Below, piece after piece: positions 1 through 12,117 of a stretch of DNA of 64,000 nt. Origin of the DNA: Absidia repens (Eukaryota > Mucoromycota > Mucoromycetes > Mucorales > Cunninghamellaceae); the NCBI GenBank assembly GCA_002105175.1, contig MCGE01000010.1:992001-1056000 (forward strand), written 5' to 3'. Within the stretch, counting starts at the first letter, position 1, and each line of letters begins with the position of its first letter. Below the pieces are notes generated by a model. It saw only the letters and a list, made by a program, of their open reading frames with translations. It did no database searches and was not told the origin of the DNA. The position numbers were made by a program, and so were the translations under genes.

Positions 1-1572
1 TCATCACCATTGTTATTCAATACATCTAATTATAATGACAAAAGTAAAAATGACATGGACACCCATTCGTTCGCCACTCACCGAGTCTGTTCGGCACCCG
101 TACACCATGAATCTACAGAAGACTCAGCATATTCGCCTTCGCCAGATCATTATCGCACTACAATTCGTCGGATGAGTCAACATATTGATGATTTTCTTCA
201 ATCGAGGCAAGAGCACACGAATGATGTTCCCCTGAAAAAGTCATACCTTGATAACGGTCCCGGCCCATCATCCATGGCATCGACAGGGGCCATGATAGAA
301 ATGATACACCAATTTCGTGGCACATTACACTCCGACACCACCACCGCCACTCATTCTTCCCGTCAGGCACAGCAATTGTGTGACACTATGCTGGCATGGT
401 TTCAACAATCTTCCTGCTCTACTGCCCTGGATGATGAAAAAAAGAAAAATGAAAGATTGGTATATTCCATTCAAAATCTCGCACAACGCCATTATGCCAC
501 GAAACAAGCGCACCGTACTGAAATCAAAAATATCCAGCGCCAACAAGAACTCCGAAATCAAAAAAATTGGACGGCTCGTTTGCAACAGGAAATTCAAACA
601 CGGAAGGAAGCCGAAGAAATTCTTGATAGTGTACGTATGGAAATGGAATCCATGATGGATGAATTAAATGCTGCAAAACAACAATTATTTACTGCCGAAC
701 AAGAATCCCAGAATATACGCCATCAATGGGAATCGATCATTCAACAGAAAAAAGACGCTTCATCACATGAAAAGCATGTCAATGGCGACAATGATGAAGA
801 ACAAGTTGACCCATGGGAATTATTATCCCTTCAACAAGATGACTATGAGCACCGCATTGACACCATGACCGACGAAATCCACCGTCTCAGTAAAGAAAAT
901 GAAGATCGCCATGATTTGAAACGCCGACTCTTGAAGGCTGAACGACAAGCAGCAGAATGTGATTTAAAGCTCGTCGTATTAAAATCACAACAAAACAAGC
1001 AACAACAGCAACAAAATAATATAAATAGCAGCAATAATAGCAACGACATTAAAAAGGATGACAATGATGAAAAAGACGAACTCATCACAGCATTACAACA
1101 CGAACTGGTGGAAAAAAAATCAGCATTGGCACTGTGGGAAAAGAAATGGCAGCAAGAAACGAAACAGTGGCAACAGCAACAAGCCGCACTACAGCAATCG
1201 CACCTAACAGATCATCAAGTATGGCAGGAAGAGTACAAATCCGAATGTCAAAAGCAACAGGATCTTGCGTTTCTGCGTGTCACGAGGGAGACAAGGGCAT
1301 TGGAGGGTCAGCTTACGGACATGTCCCTGGAAAATGATCGACTCGCGGGATGCGTGGCGGAGCACCAACAACATCGACATCGTATGGAACAGCAATACAA
1401 GGTCAAAGAAGCAACATGGGCTGCCAAGCAAAGCGATTGGGAACGCATGGAGAAGGAAGCCAAGGCTGTGCTACTTGCTTTGGAACAAAAAGTGATTGGA
1501 TTAGAGGCGGATACAGTACGGCTCTATGGGAAAAATATCATTTTGGCGAAACAATTGGGAGAATGTGATTGA
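1..1572 (+). CDS. Coiled-coil protein, 5'-truncated
   Basis: The reading frame is open from the first base of the window, so the true start lies upstream. No intron is seen. The roughly 523 visible residues begin with a polar, histidine- and serine-rich stretch. From about residue 140 to the end they are heptad-like and rich in Glu, Gln, Lys and Arg with regular Leu, which indicates a long coiled coil. A Gln/Asn/Ser-rich low-complexity insert sits near residues 325-355. I recognise no catalytic motif or signal peptide. Long coiled coils of this kind occur in cytoskeletal, spindle-pole and vesicle-tether proteins, but the family cannot be named from what is here. The gene ends with TGA at 1570-1572. 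Confidence 0.75.
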   Translation, partial: SSPLLFNTSNYNDKSKNDMDTHSFATHRVCSAPVHHESTEDSAYSPSPDHYRTTIRRMSQHIDDFLQSRQEHTNDVPLKKSYLDNGPGPSSMASTGAMIEMIHQFRGTLHSDTTTATHSSRQAQQLCDTMLAWFQQSSCSTALDDEKKKNERLVYSIQNLAQRHYATKQAHRTEIKNIQRQQELRNQKNWTARLQQEIQTRKEAEEILDSVRMEMESMMDELNAAKQQLFTAEQESQNIRHQWESIIQQKKDASSHEKHVNGDNDEEQVDPWELLSLQQDDYEHRIDTMTDEIHRLSKENEDRHDLKRRLLKAERQAAECDLKLVVLKSQQNKQQQQQNNINSSNNSNDIKKDDNDEKDELITALQHELVEKKSALALWEKKWQQETKQWQQQQAALQQSHLTDHQVWQEEYKSECQKQQDLAFLRVTRETRALEGQLTDMSLENDRLAGCVAEHQQHRHRMEQQYKVKEATWAAKQSDWERMEKEAKAVLLALEQKVIGLEADTVRLYGKNIILAKQLGECD

Positions 1573-1677
1573 AAAAATAATACTACCTACCATCTTGTCT
1601 CTTATCTTTGTTAAATACACCATGTTATTCAAAAGAATGAACCCTTTAAATAAACCTATTAATTCAGTAAAGACATA

Positions 1678-1716
<39 letters not shown>

Positions 1717-1884
1717 TATTTGATTTATTATGAATGAGACAAGAAAATAAAAATATGCTATAAACCAATCCTAATTCTAATTTACTATACTATATTATAC
1801 TATAATATATCTTGGAGTACAATCATCAGATCCAATGTCAGTTAGAGACATACCACACGGAAAAAAATATGGGTAGATATTTGC
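1573..1884. other. AT-rich spacer with (TA)n microsatellite
   Basis: This is the non-coding 3' flank of the coiled-coil gene. It carries a TA dinucleotide run at about 1680-1714 and AT-rich sequence after it. AATAAA-like motifs near 1648 and 1746 could serve as polyadenylation signals for the upstream gene. No gene is seen. Confidence 0.6.
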
Positions 1885-1952
1885 ACTCCGCCCACATGAT
1901 TCCTCTATTTAAATTTAACTTCCTCCCATTCCCTTTCTTTTTCTTTTCTTTT

Positions 1953-1983
<31 letters not shown>

Positions 1984-2270
1984 CAGAACATCATCTTCAT
2001 TGATGACTTTAGTAGGGTACTGGTGATCTTGGATTAGCGTCAGAACTTGAATTAGGGGCATTTTGAAAAATGCAATACAAACATCATGGCGAAACCCTTT
2101 CATTTTGGATCTAGGAAGTGGGACCACCTTTAGATTAGTTGTCAACTTCTAGAATAATGATATAGTATTGTCAATGGGTTAGCTTAGTATCAATTGTCAT
2201 CGTTTATACATTCACCTGAATAAAATATATTTTATATTTAATCTATCTCATACTTTTTAATTGTCTTGTC
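1885..2270 (+). repeat. Interspersed repeat family, short divergent copy
   Basis: This matches the element seen five more times in the window. It starts with a CCGCCCACATGATT box (the CACGTG box of the other copies with one change). A C/T tract and T run at about 1920-1983 follow. Next come a 'ggattagcgtcagaa' segment, the core 'gcgaaaccctttcattttgg' at about 2090, a GTGGGACCACC segment and a 'ctgaataaaatat' tail. It is the most degraded copy and the distal half is not recognisable. No ORF. Confidence 0.7.
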
Positions 2271-2301
2271 GATGGGTTTACGTGCATGTATAAAAAAAAA
2301 C

Positions 2302-2357
2302 TGTCGTCGTCCGTGTATGTGCCCAAAAAAAAAATGTCGTCGTCCGTGTATGTGCCC
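2302..2357. repeat. Direct repeat, 23-nt unit twice
   Basis: Two identical 23-nt units occupy 2302-2324 and 2335-2357. Each begins TGTCGTCGTCC and ends TATGTGCCC. They are separated by an A tract and preceded by another, so the repeat period is 33 nt. Replication slippage or a local duplication would explain it. Confidence 0.85.
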
Positions 2358-2836
2358 CCCCCCAAAAAACAACGCCAGCTACAATATTTTTTATCCCAGG
2401 TATAGATTTTGATTATTCACAACATATCCACCAGCAAAAATCAGATCCCCCTCTTTTTTTGTTTGTGTCCCGAACCCTGCCTCTTATAACCAGCCTGTCA
2501 CCTTTGAATATAGTCCGAATCGTCAATAATATTGACAAAAAGAACATGATATATAAAATCATATAGAAAACAATTCAATTGAATTAAAAGTTCGACTAGA
2601 GCAAGTCATATTTTTTTATTGAAGATTCAGTATTGCGTAAAAAGTAAAGAGACTGAGAGAGCTATAATATATTAGTGAACCAATCAATGGATAATGTGAA
2701 AAATATAAGCTATAAAGTGTCTGTGTGTGCATGTGTAAAGTATATATAAAAGAAATGAATAGAGGGGGGAAGGAGGAGGAGGAAACATAGGGGAATGGGT
2801 TTGGGGGATAGTAAACGAAAATATAGGAAGAGCAAT
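2358..2836. other. Spacer between repeat and RNR1 3' end
   Basis: AT-rich sequence with short homopolymers and a GA-rich patch near 2760-2790. It must contain the 3' UTR of the minus-strand RNR1 gene. I see no gene or structured RNA. Confidence 0.5.
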
Positions 2837-5771
2837 TTATCCACTACACATATCACAAGCATCCTTGTTGTCGATCGAGCATTGTAAAGCGGCCAGTTTT
2901 TCTTGCTCAGTTTCGCTGCCTTCTGAAGACGGTGATTTCAACGCCAGCTGATCAACGGTAAATTTGATGGCGTCCACAGCAGGTCTTGACCGTAAATAAT
3001 ACATTCCAGTTTTTAATCCCTTCTTCCAGGCATAAAAATGCATCGAGGTCAACTTGCCATAAGTAGGTTCGCCAGTGAAAAGATTCATCGATTGAGATTG
3101 ATCAATAAATGCCCCACGGTCAGCAGCCATATCAATGATCACCCGTTGCGAGATTTCCCATACTGTTTTGTATAAGGCCTTGATATCATCAGGTATAGTT
3201 GGTACATTTTGAACACTACCACTATGAGCAATGATCATGTTCTTGGTTTGTTCGTTCCAAAGTCCACGTTCAATCAAGTCGTTTAGTAAATGATGATTCT
3301 ACATGAAGTAAAAAAAAAAAAAGGTAAAAATCAGTGATGACCGCCATTTGCGTATAGAATCTATAAGTTTCAAACAACTTACCACTACTTGGAATTCCCC
3401 ACTGAGAACCCGGCGAGTGTAGATGTTGCTTGTATAAGGCTCAAAACATTCGTTGTTCCCAAGAATTTGGCTAGTACTGGCAGTAGGCATAGGAGCTACC
3501 AACAAAGAATTGCGCACACCATGCTTGGCAATCTTGCTACGTAAACCATTCCAGTCCCAGCGATCTGACCCTTGTACATTCCACATGTCATGCTGCAATA
3601 TACCCTTGCTAATGGGAGACCCTTCATAGGTTTCATAATGGCCGTAATTTTCTGCCAATTCGCAGGACGCTTCCAGAGAGGCAAAATAAATGGTTTCAAA
3701 GATATCCTTGTTCAACTGACGGGCTTCAGGGGATTCAAATGGTAAACGGAGTAACATAAAGGTATCAGCCAGGCCTTGCACACCAAGACCCACAGGACGG
3801 TGACGCATGTTGCTTCGACGGGCTTCTTCCACAGGATAGTAATTGACATCAATCACCTTGTTCAAATTGCCAGCCACGACCTTGACTACTTGATGGAGTT
3901 TTTCAAAATCGAATGTATTTGTGGCCGCATTTACATACTTTGGTAATGCAAGTGAAGCCAGATTACAAACTGCCACTTCGTCAGGAGCTGAATATTCGAT
4001 TATTTCTATATGCCAAAAAAAAAAAAAAAAAAAAAAAGTGTGAGTAGATGATTCCATGGACAAGGTGTTTTGTTTTCTGTACTTACCGGTACATAAATTG
4101 GAGCATGTGATGGTTCCCAGGTTCTTTTGATTGGATTTTTGATTACAAGCATCTAAAAGAAAGAGTAAAAACATTATATAGTCATTAGCATCTTGGTTTT
4201 TACTATGTATATATATTCGTTCATATTTACCTTTATAAAGCATGTATGGCATTCCAGTTTCAATTTGGGCATCCATAATAGCAAACCAAAGTTTTTGTGC
4301 ATCAATCGTACGTCGAGCCCGACCTTCACGCTCATATTTGGTATACAGTTGTTCAAATTCATCTCCATAGACTTGATCCAATCCATAGGCTTCGTGAGGG
4401 CAAAACAAAGACCATTGTTCATTCGCTTCCACACGTTTCATAAAGAGATCGCACACCCAAAGTCCAAGAAAGAGGTCACGAGCACGTAGTTCTTCCTTGC
4501 CAGAGTTCTTGCGGAGGTCCAAAAAGTCAATAACATCAGCATGCCAAGGTTCCAAATACATAGCAAAGCTACCATTGCGTTTGCCGCCACCTTGTGTCAC
4601 AAAACGGGCAGTATCATTGTAGACTCGAAGCATGGGTATAATGCCATTGGACGTACCATTGGTGCCTGCAATATATGACCCAGAGGCTCGGATTTTTTGA
4701 AAGCCAACTCCAACACCACCTGCTGATTTGGAAATTTGTGCACAGGTCGACAGAGTATCATAAATGCCTTCAATACTAAAATGAACAAGGAAGTTAGATG
4801 TTGAAGAAAAAGTATACCCTTGTATTTAATATTACCTATCATCTTTCATGTTGACCAAATAGCAGCTTGACAATTGAGGACGAGGAGTACCAGCATTAAA
4901 CAAAGTAGGAGTGGCGTGAGTAAAGTATTTCAAAGACATGAGATCATACGTTCGTATAGCAGCATCGATATCGTCGCCATGGATGCCTAAAGCCACACGC
5001 ATCACCATATGTTGAGGGCGTTCCACAACACGGTTGTCCACCTTAAAAAGATAGCTGCGTTCCAGAGTCTTGAAGCCAAAAAAGTTGTAGTCATAATCTC
5101 TTGAGTAATCGATGGCTGAGTTGATTCGTTCTTTGTTGGCGATGACAATTTCGTATAGTTCCTTGGACACCAATGGGTTATGTACCTTGAGTTTCGGGTG
5201 TTCATGATGGTATAACTGCTCCACGACGTCGCTAAAATCGGTATTGGTTTCCTTGTGGAGATTTGACACCGCGATACGGGCAGCCAGAATAGCATAATCA
5301 GGGTGAGTGGTGGTCATGTACGCAGCAGTTTCAGCAGCCAAATTATCCAATTCCACGGTGGTGATTCCTTGGTACATACCGGTAACGACCTATATAATAA
5401 ATAGAAATTAAATAAAAGAAATAAAAAAAAAGGGTGAGTAACTATTGGAGTAGTACGTCAAAATGCCCGTCGTTTCAACGCATACTAGCATACCTTTTGT
5501 GCGATTTGAGGAGGCACGACGTATTTTTCGTTCAATCCACCGCAAAGCTTGCTAATACGAGAAGTAATCTTGTCAAATAAAACTTGTTCCTTGCGACCGT
5601 CTATACGGGAAATATATGTATAAATAATGTGGTTAGCCAAGCGTAGAAAACGGCAAAGACCTTTTGCTTTAACGCGACACGGTGGAAACTTCGAGGCAAT
5701 GATCCCCCTTCCAAATGCAGTTCAACCCTCAACGAGGTTTGATAGATCTTACCTCTTTTGTAGACAAACAT
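2837..5771 (-). CDS. RNR1: Ribonucleoside-diphosphate reductase large subunit
   Basis: Class I ribonucleotide reductase R1 subunit, which reduces NDPs to dNDPs in the cytosol together with the R2 subunit. Seven exons join cleanly: 5771-5753, 5600-5494, 5389-4836, 4775-4231, 4152-4087, 4005-3383 and 3298-2837. They give about 791 residues, normal for the eukaryotic family. The start MFVYKRDGRKE matches the ATP-cone N-terminus. The catalytic NLCTEI segment is split by the intron after 4087. The C-terminus ends in a redox pair, CDMCSG, used for re-reduction by thioredoxin or glutaredoxin. The intron at 4086-4006 carries a long sense T tract just before its acceptor. The start is fixed by the short first exon and the known N-terminus. 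Identification is secure. Confidence 0.96.
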
Positions 5772-6069
5772 GATTGATTAAATGGTGTGATAGGTAGTAG
5801 ATATATCTGACGGCGAGAAGTAAGTATACAAAAATAAAAACTGAAAAGAAGAGAAGAGAAAAAAAAAAAAAAAATAGGACCAACAATTTTAATAAAAAAG
5901 AAATCGCGATAAACGCGATTAAATTAAAACGCCGGTGCTCCGAATATACCACACTTTACCCAATCTATCCATCATATAAAACAAAAATAAAGGTTCAAAT
6001 AGGATTCTTTATTCATCAAAATATTTCTATACAATGCTACAACTAATCTAATCCATGTGTATATATAAT
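5772..6069. other. RNR1 promoter / rhomboid 3' flank
   Basis: Tandem gene spacing: RNR1 begins at 5771 and the upstream minus-strand rhomboid gene ends at 6070. Contains an A tract near 5860-5875 and AT-rich sequence. No MCB-like ACGCGT box was obvious; an 'acgcgat' occurs near 5914. Confidence 0.4.
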
Positions 6070-7547
6070 CTAAGCGAAAGTTTGTTTGGAGCGGATATCG
6101 TGGATATTTTTAACCAGTGGCTGCCATATCTGTTGTTGGCCGTAGGCCATATAACCCAATCCTATGCTTGCCCCTGCCAAATGTGCCTAATCATAAAGTA
6201 AATGAGCAATCATGTCCCGCCCCCTATTTTTTTGTTTTCGTTTTTATATAGATACTTACATAATGATCAAACATTTTCCACTTCAATAAAATCCCAGCGA
6301 CATCAAAACCCATCAGCGCAGGCAAAGCGTACCTAAATGAAAATTTGAAAACGAAGTCCATATTTAAAATATATCCCCGAAAAAGAAAAACCTATAATCA
6401 TCGCTACTTACCCAAGTTTGATAGGATAAAATGGTAAAAAGATGAGGGAGATACTAGCTTCGGGTTTCATGTAGGCAATTCCAGAAAGCAACCCATAGAT
6501 AGCGCCACTGGCACCCAGACTAGGCAATAAAGGCCTGGAGCGCCGCAATGCTAAGCTCATTGTATGACTTGCCATATTTGCACCGACACCCATGGAGAGA
6601 TATAACGCCAGGAATTGTTCACGGCCAAGATATTCATGCATCAAGTTACCAAAGGACCATAACCCCACCATATTGCATGCCAGATGCAGACCTTCTTGAT
6701 GAGAAAAGCAGCTTGTGATCAGCGTCACCGGTCGCCGTCCACCCGATGTGCCTGGGTTATGCATAAACCAACGGGTCATGAAGGAAGACCATCGGGGCAC
6801 TTGCCATGCGCCAAATACAAGGATATTGATGCCAATGAGACCAGCCAGCGTCCTGTCAGCTTCCGTCATCGAGGCGTATTTTTCGGTCACCATCCATCCC
6901 AAACGTCGTAACCCTTCGGGCAGTCCATAAGTCTGTTGCCAATGTTGTAGAACGGTATCTATCCGATGCTTCAACGCCAGCCGTTTTTCTTCTACCAGTG
7001 CTTGCTTTGCTTGCCAAAAATCGCCCATCGTGGCAGCACCAAATCCTGCCGAAGGATCGCCACTCAACACAGTTTCCTGCTGATCATCCGCACCACCATT
7101 CAGCCATGAAGACCACGATTGCCAAGAGAAGTAGGTGCTGTAATAATATGGCTCTGATCGTCCCTGTTGTCGTAGGTGTGCCATCCATCGCTGCCATGCG
7201 CTTTGTTGATTACGATCATACACCACACCCGCCGCTATGAACGCCGATATGCAAAAAGTTCCACCAAAGAGAAGAGGTCGAGCATAAGATATATTTTCAT
7301 GCGATTGGTGGGATCGTGATTTTGAAGCATTCATCAAGGTCGAGGCATCCTTAGTTGGTGATATGTGTGCTTTTCCTTCTTTGACAGGCGGTGGCTGTCG
7401 TAATTTGTTTGGGGATAATGAATCATGAGGTGCTCGGAATCGTCGCCCGTGTTGCTTTGCTGGAGTAGTGAAGAGCAGTCGCCTTGTATACGCCACATAT
7501 GATAAAGAGATCTCCTTGTGCTGTAAGCGTACTATTGAAGAGAGCAT
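6070..7547 (-). CDS. PCP1: Mitochondrial rhomboid serine protease (Pcp1/PARL type)
   Basis: Intramembrane serine protease of the mitochondrial inner membrane. Three exons: 7547-6412, 6332-6260 and 6186-6070. The N-terminus is basic and Ser/Thr-rich, as expected of a mitochondrial presequence. One hydrophobic segment lies around residues 75-90 and is followed by the rhomboid core. The catalytic Ser is in the GASGAIYG motif in exon 1. The catalytic His is in the FDHYAHLAGA motif across the exon 2/3 junction. The spacing and the extra N-terminal helix fit the PARL/Pcp1 subgroup. The frame is open above 7547 across a T tract, but the first ATG that gives a presequence is at 7547. In yeast this protease processes the dynamin Mgm1; that role is inferred. 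Confidence 0.93.
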
Positions 7548-8043
7548 AAAGTCTAAAGTCGAGGCGGTAAAAAAAAAAAAAAAAAAAAAAAAGGCGTACA
7601 ATAAAAAAAAAGGACAAATATTTATTTCAAACACCGAATTACAAATGAATAATGGATTCTTCAAAAAACAGATCATTTATTGTATGTATACAGAGTAATA
7701 AAAATAAGAATACTAGTGGAAGAAGAAAGACGTATAAAAAAATAATATATATATATATATATATGGATATGTATGTGTGGGTAGGTGAGTGTATGTGTGG
7801 TAAACGGTTTTAAAAACGGGAGGTAGGGAAAGGTAAAGTATAGGTCATATCGAATAAAGAAAAATAAAAAAATACAAGTGGATAACAACAAAATGCAGAA
7901 AACAATATATGGGAGAGAGTAGGGAGTAAGAGAGTAGAAGAGTAGTAAGCTAGATATGAGAAGAAAAAAAATATACAAAAAGATATATGTGAATTTTTTT
8001 TAAGTGGAGGGAAGGGAATGGGATAAATGAGGGTTTCTAACAG
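7548..8043. other. Spacer with poly-T and (AT)n tracts
   Basis: Upstream of the rhomboid start lies a long homopolymer at about 7570-7591 (T on the sense strand), then AT-rich sequence with a TA run at about 7746-7764. The rest is purine-rich on the plus strand. It holds the promoter of the rhomboid gene and the 3' UTR of the SAPS gene. No gene seen. Confidence 0.5.
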
Positions 8044-11000
8044 CTATATTTCGCCTTCTTGTTCTTCATCTTGATCAAGTTGATAACTTTTTCTATATTT
8101 TTCATCTTCTTCCTTGGTACGAATGGCAGGTACATAGTGGTCCTCAGATAGAGTCGATGTTGCTGCAATTGTTTGTGGAGACGCTGTTGTTGCTCCTATC
8201 GTCTTGTCCCCAAATCCGGTGTTTTCCGTTGGTGTCATCTTTTTGCTGTCGGTGGAAATATCTAATTGACCCATTCTAGTAGAAACGCCCCAGGTACCAT
8301 CATCGTCATGTTGAATTCCATTTTCGCTTGAGGTAAATTCACCAAACGGATCATCATCATCACCATTGTCATTTGTTATATTGTACTGTTGATGCGGTTG
8401 CTGAGACGTAATATCTGTTTCCGCAAAGTGATCATAGTCGCTACCTTCCGTTTCATCATAACCGTCTTCAATATGGCTTTGGGTTCGTCGAAGCATGTTG
8501 GACTGAGGAAACTCTGTAAAGCCACGGGACCAGTCCTGAGTGATAACCTGGTTGTCATGCTGTATAAAAAAAATGTATGTGAGTATAACGTCTATTTAAC
8601 TATCCATCTTTTTCGAATATTTGTTCTTACTTCCTCTTCATCGCTATCATACTCCGCTTCATTGTCAATGACTGATACTTGATTTTGACCATCATCCATT
8701 ACGCTAAATGCGTTTCCATATACGTTGTCATTTCGCCCACTATAATGTATCAATAAATGTTTTGAGCTCATTTTGGTTTTTCTAAACATCCCCATCCTTC
8801 CTTTGCTGCCTAGCTTACGTGATCCAATGAGCATCATCTTCGTCATCTTCCAAACCACCATCAGCTTCGCGTTGAGCCAAATATCGAGAATACTAAAAGG
8901 AATATAAGGTAGAGTCTGTATTAGATGCATAATCAAAGCAGTCGCCCTAACCATTATCCTGCACTCGTGAGATATATAATAGTAGAAGGGGCTTACCTGA
9001 CTTGCGGTACTGCCGTCCAGTTCATCTTCTTCGTCATCTTCTTCATGCATAGCAGCATCGTCGTCGTTAGGTCGGTCACCACCGAGCGGCAAGCAATCAC
9101 GTTCCTTGGTTTCCCGAAGCTCATTTTCACAGTACTGATACCATAGATCCAAATCGACATCATCCTTAATGTCTTGCACAATAGCTTCTGGATAGCCTTC
9201 AAACAATTTGATCACTTCATCAGCAATAAATGTCAAGTGACCCATATATCCTAGTCGCATTCCTTTTGGTTTGGCCCTGAAAGTAAAGTAGAATATGTTA
9301 GTGGAATTGTATACTTTGATTGTATATGGGGGCATCTTTTCTGTTTTACCACTCTTCATCATTTTCCTTCTGTGCCTTGACCATATTTGTAGTAAGTTGA
9401 CCGTCTTTCAATATTGATAATGCAAGGAGTCTATTATAGCCCTTATCCATTCCACCATTGAATACCTGGTGTAACATATCGTAAGTAACATAGTGGAGAA
9501 AGTTGTTCCAAGGAAAGGCAAAAAATAAGTTCTATAAAATGCCAAAAAAAAAAAAAAAATTAATTGATCTGTCATATTGAATATATATTTATATAACTGA
9601 CCGTGCACGTAGGAAGGACTTTATGTTGGACTAGTTGTAATTTGAGATAATCACCCATTGGCAAGACTCGTTGCTGATCTTGTTGTAAAATGTCTCTAGC
9701 TTCGCTGGCTTCAGTAGTATTGGTAGTATCTTGTAATTTGTCATCTGTTGCAAGAGCTATTGGTGCTGTTGTTGATTCTTCGGATGGTTTCTTTTCTTGA
9801 TCACCATCGTTTTCGCTCTTGTTGGTATCGAGTTCGCTTGATGAGATGGCCGTGGCGTTGTTCGTCGTCGTCGACGTTGATGGGTCTTCTACCTTCGTTT
9901 CTGCCTGCAGATGTTCCGATGTGTCTTTGTTGTCAATGTTGTTATCATCTTGTCCATTTGTTGAATCATTCTTATCTTCTTGGTCCGATAATTCCGATAG
10001 TGGTGATCCCTCCGTTTCTTCAATGTCGTTATCGATTGCATTCAGATTTGACATGTTGGAGCAGTGTAATAATTCAGCAAAAAGTTCGCAAATCTTCAAT
10101 CTTTCGAAGCCAAGTGGTATCTGTTCGCCAATAGATGTTCGCATAAGTCCAGTCTGAGGAATCCCGTTACGACAAAACAAAAAAAAAAAAAAAAGTTAAG
10201 ATATCAACTCATAACCTATTTCAGAATCATTTCTTACCACTGATCTTGGTTCTGTTAATAATCGATTGAAGTCCATCACATGGTCAGCAAGGACTCTGAG
10301 CATATCAGCCAAGGAAACAGATGTAGGGCGAATGATTGCATTATTTCCATTATATCCATATGTTGTGTTGAGCATGGGATCATTTTCCATATCACTATGA
10401 TAAAGAGAGTCAATGAGCCGTATTTTAATATGGGGTTTATATTGCTTTTTACCTGTTGTTATGTCGAATCAAATCAATGATGATAGTCACACCATTAATC
10501 AACGTAGATGTAGCATTAGGGGCTTTCGGATCTAGCATAAATCCAGCCAATTTTCGCATCATAGTCTCACTATAAATAAGATAATATATAAATAAAACCC
10601 GTAAGCACATGCATTTCCAGTACAACTGAGCGTGGAACACAGACTTACCTTTTCAGCTTGATAACAAGGTCGTTCAAACCAATACTAGGTTGTTCCACTA
10701 AACTTGTTTGAGACATGCGTATAATTTCACAAATACATTGCTGAGCGATTGAATGTTCCTATTATATAACAGTAATAATAAAAAAAAGTTCAACAACTTG
10801 TCAATTTCACAGCAAAACAAAGAGGACTTACCTCTGTGTCCAAATAAGGATTCAAACGATCGACCAAATTTTCCATCAAACCCCCATCACTGAGCCACTA
10901 TAGTAATCAGACGAAAAAAAAAAAAAAAAAAAAAGTAGGAATGTTAGATATATCTGGCTATTGAATTGACTTGTCCGTTCCCCGTCATCCCAAAACAACG

Positions 11001-12117
11001 TACCCGTACGATTCCCTTTCCTTCAGGTAATTCCTCCATCCGCACCAATGTCAGTAACAAATCCATAACAGCCGAGCTGTGAAGATGGTTCAAAATTTTG
11101 TTCAGGTTTCCAGGTTTGGATTCAATAAATTCAAGCATCTATAGATGGAAAATAAGGAAGAATGATTATTATCATCAGCACTGCTATTACTACTATTGTC
11201 ATATGCTTCAACTTTTCCATTTCACTTCACTTACTTCGGCAGGCTGTTTCGTCAAAAAAACGGTGATTGTTTTTGCGAAATAGGAGGCTAATAACGATTC
11301 CATACCAGAGTCCGTATCTTCATCAGTACCAGAGCTTGTATTACCATTTTCATTATCAGTAGCAGTAGCATCAACATCAGCAGCCGCATCAGTATCAGAT
11401 TTGTGGTTATTGTTGTCTTGGTGATGCACAGGTCGATCTAAGAATTGCCAAAACGTTTCCAGAAGTTCCTTCTGTTCAGTGATGATCACGTCTAACAATT
11501 GAGGGATTTCACAAGCTATAATTTCAGACGAGAGGAAAGGGTATCTATGAAATATATAATTAAATAAAGAAGTGTGAGAGTGAGCAAAAGTATAGCGCCA
11601 TGATGTTCGCAATGACCTTTGATAGAAAACATCCGATCCACAGTCCAATCATCCTACCGTATCAACAAGGTACTTACTTGAATTTTTGACCTTCTTCCAA
11701 GTTGTTGGCAGTAATATAATAAAGGAGTTTTTCGCTATTGGCAGGCTGACACAAACTATTTGATAACAAAAAACAAAAAGATAGACATAGGTAGTCAAGG
11801 GTAATAAAAGCAGCTTTGAGACACACGCACATACGCACACACTCAAATCTAAAAACAAGCAAAACTAGCATCGTATTCCCTAGTTCCAGTTCAAAGAAGG
11901 TATTTCAATGAAACGAGAAAAAAAAAAAGAGAGTGCGAGTCATTCATAATGATACAGTAGGCGATGAAAAAGGATACAAATTGATAAGTTTTTGATTATG
12001 AGACTTGGCTTCTTGCAAAATTTCTTCTTCTTCCAAAATTTCTTCCAAGGTAACATCTTCGCGTTCCAGTAAAGTGTCCACAGCAGAGGGATTATGAAAC
12101 CCAAAACGCCAAAACAT
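8044..12117 (-). CDS. SAPS-domain Sit4/PP6 phosphatase-associated protein
   Basis: Regulatory subunit family for the Sit4/PP6 Ser/Thr phosphatase (yeast Sap4/Sap155/Sap185/Sap190, human PPP6R). The N-terminus [18 protein letters not shown], followed by a very acidic LEE/EEE segment, is the family signature. Exon 1 is 12117-11978 and exon 2 is 11755-11678; exon 3 opens with [17 protein letters not shown]. More than ten short exons follow. The SAPS domain continues to about 8600 with a segment reading [17 protein letters not shown]. The C-terminus, to a TAA-type stop at 8044, is acidic and disordered, with DDDDPFGEF. Introns carry long sense T tracts (near 9543, 10179 and 10917). Exact exon edges in 8600-9600 are less sure. 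Confidence 0.92.

Noticed and set aside
10..12. TTG at position 10 as start of the coiled-coil gene
   Set aside because: The frame is open to the first base and TTG is not a normal start in fungi, so the gene is treated as 5'-truncated.
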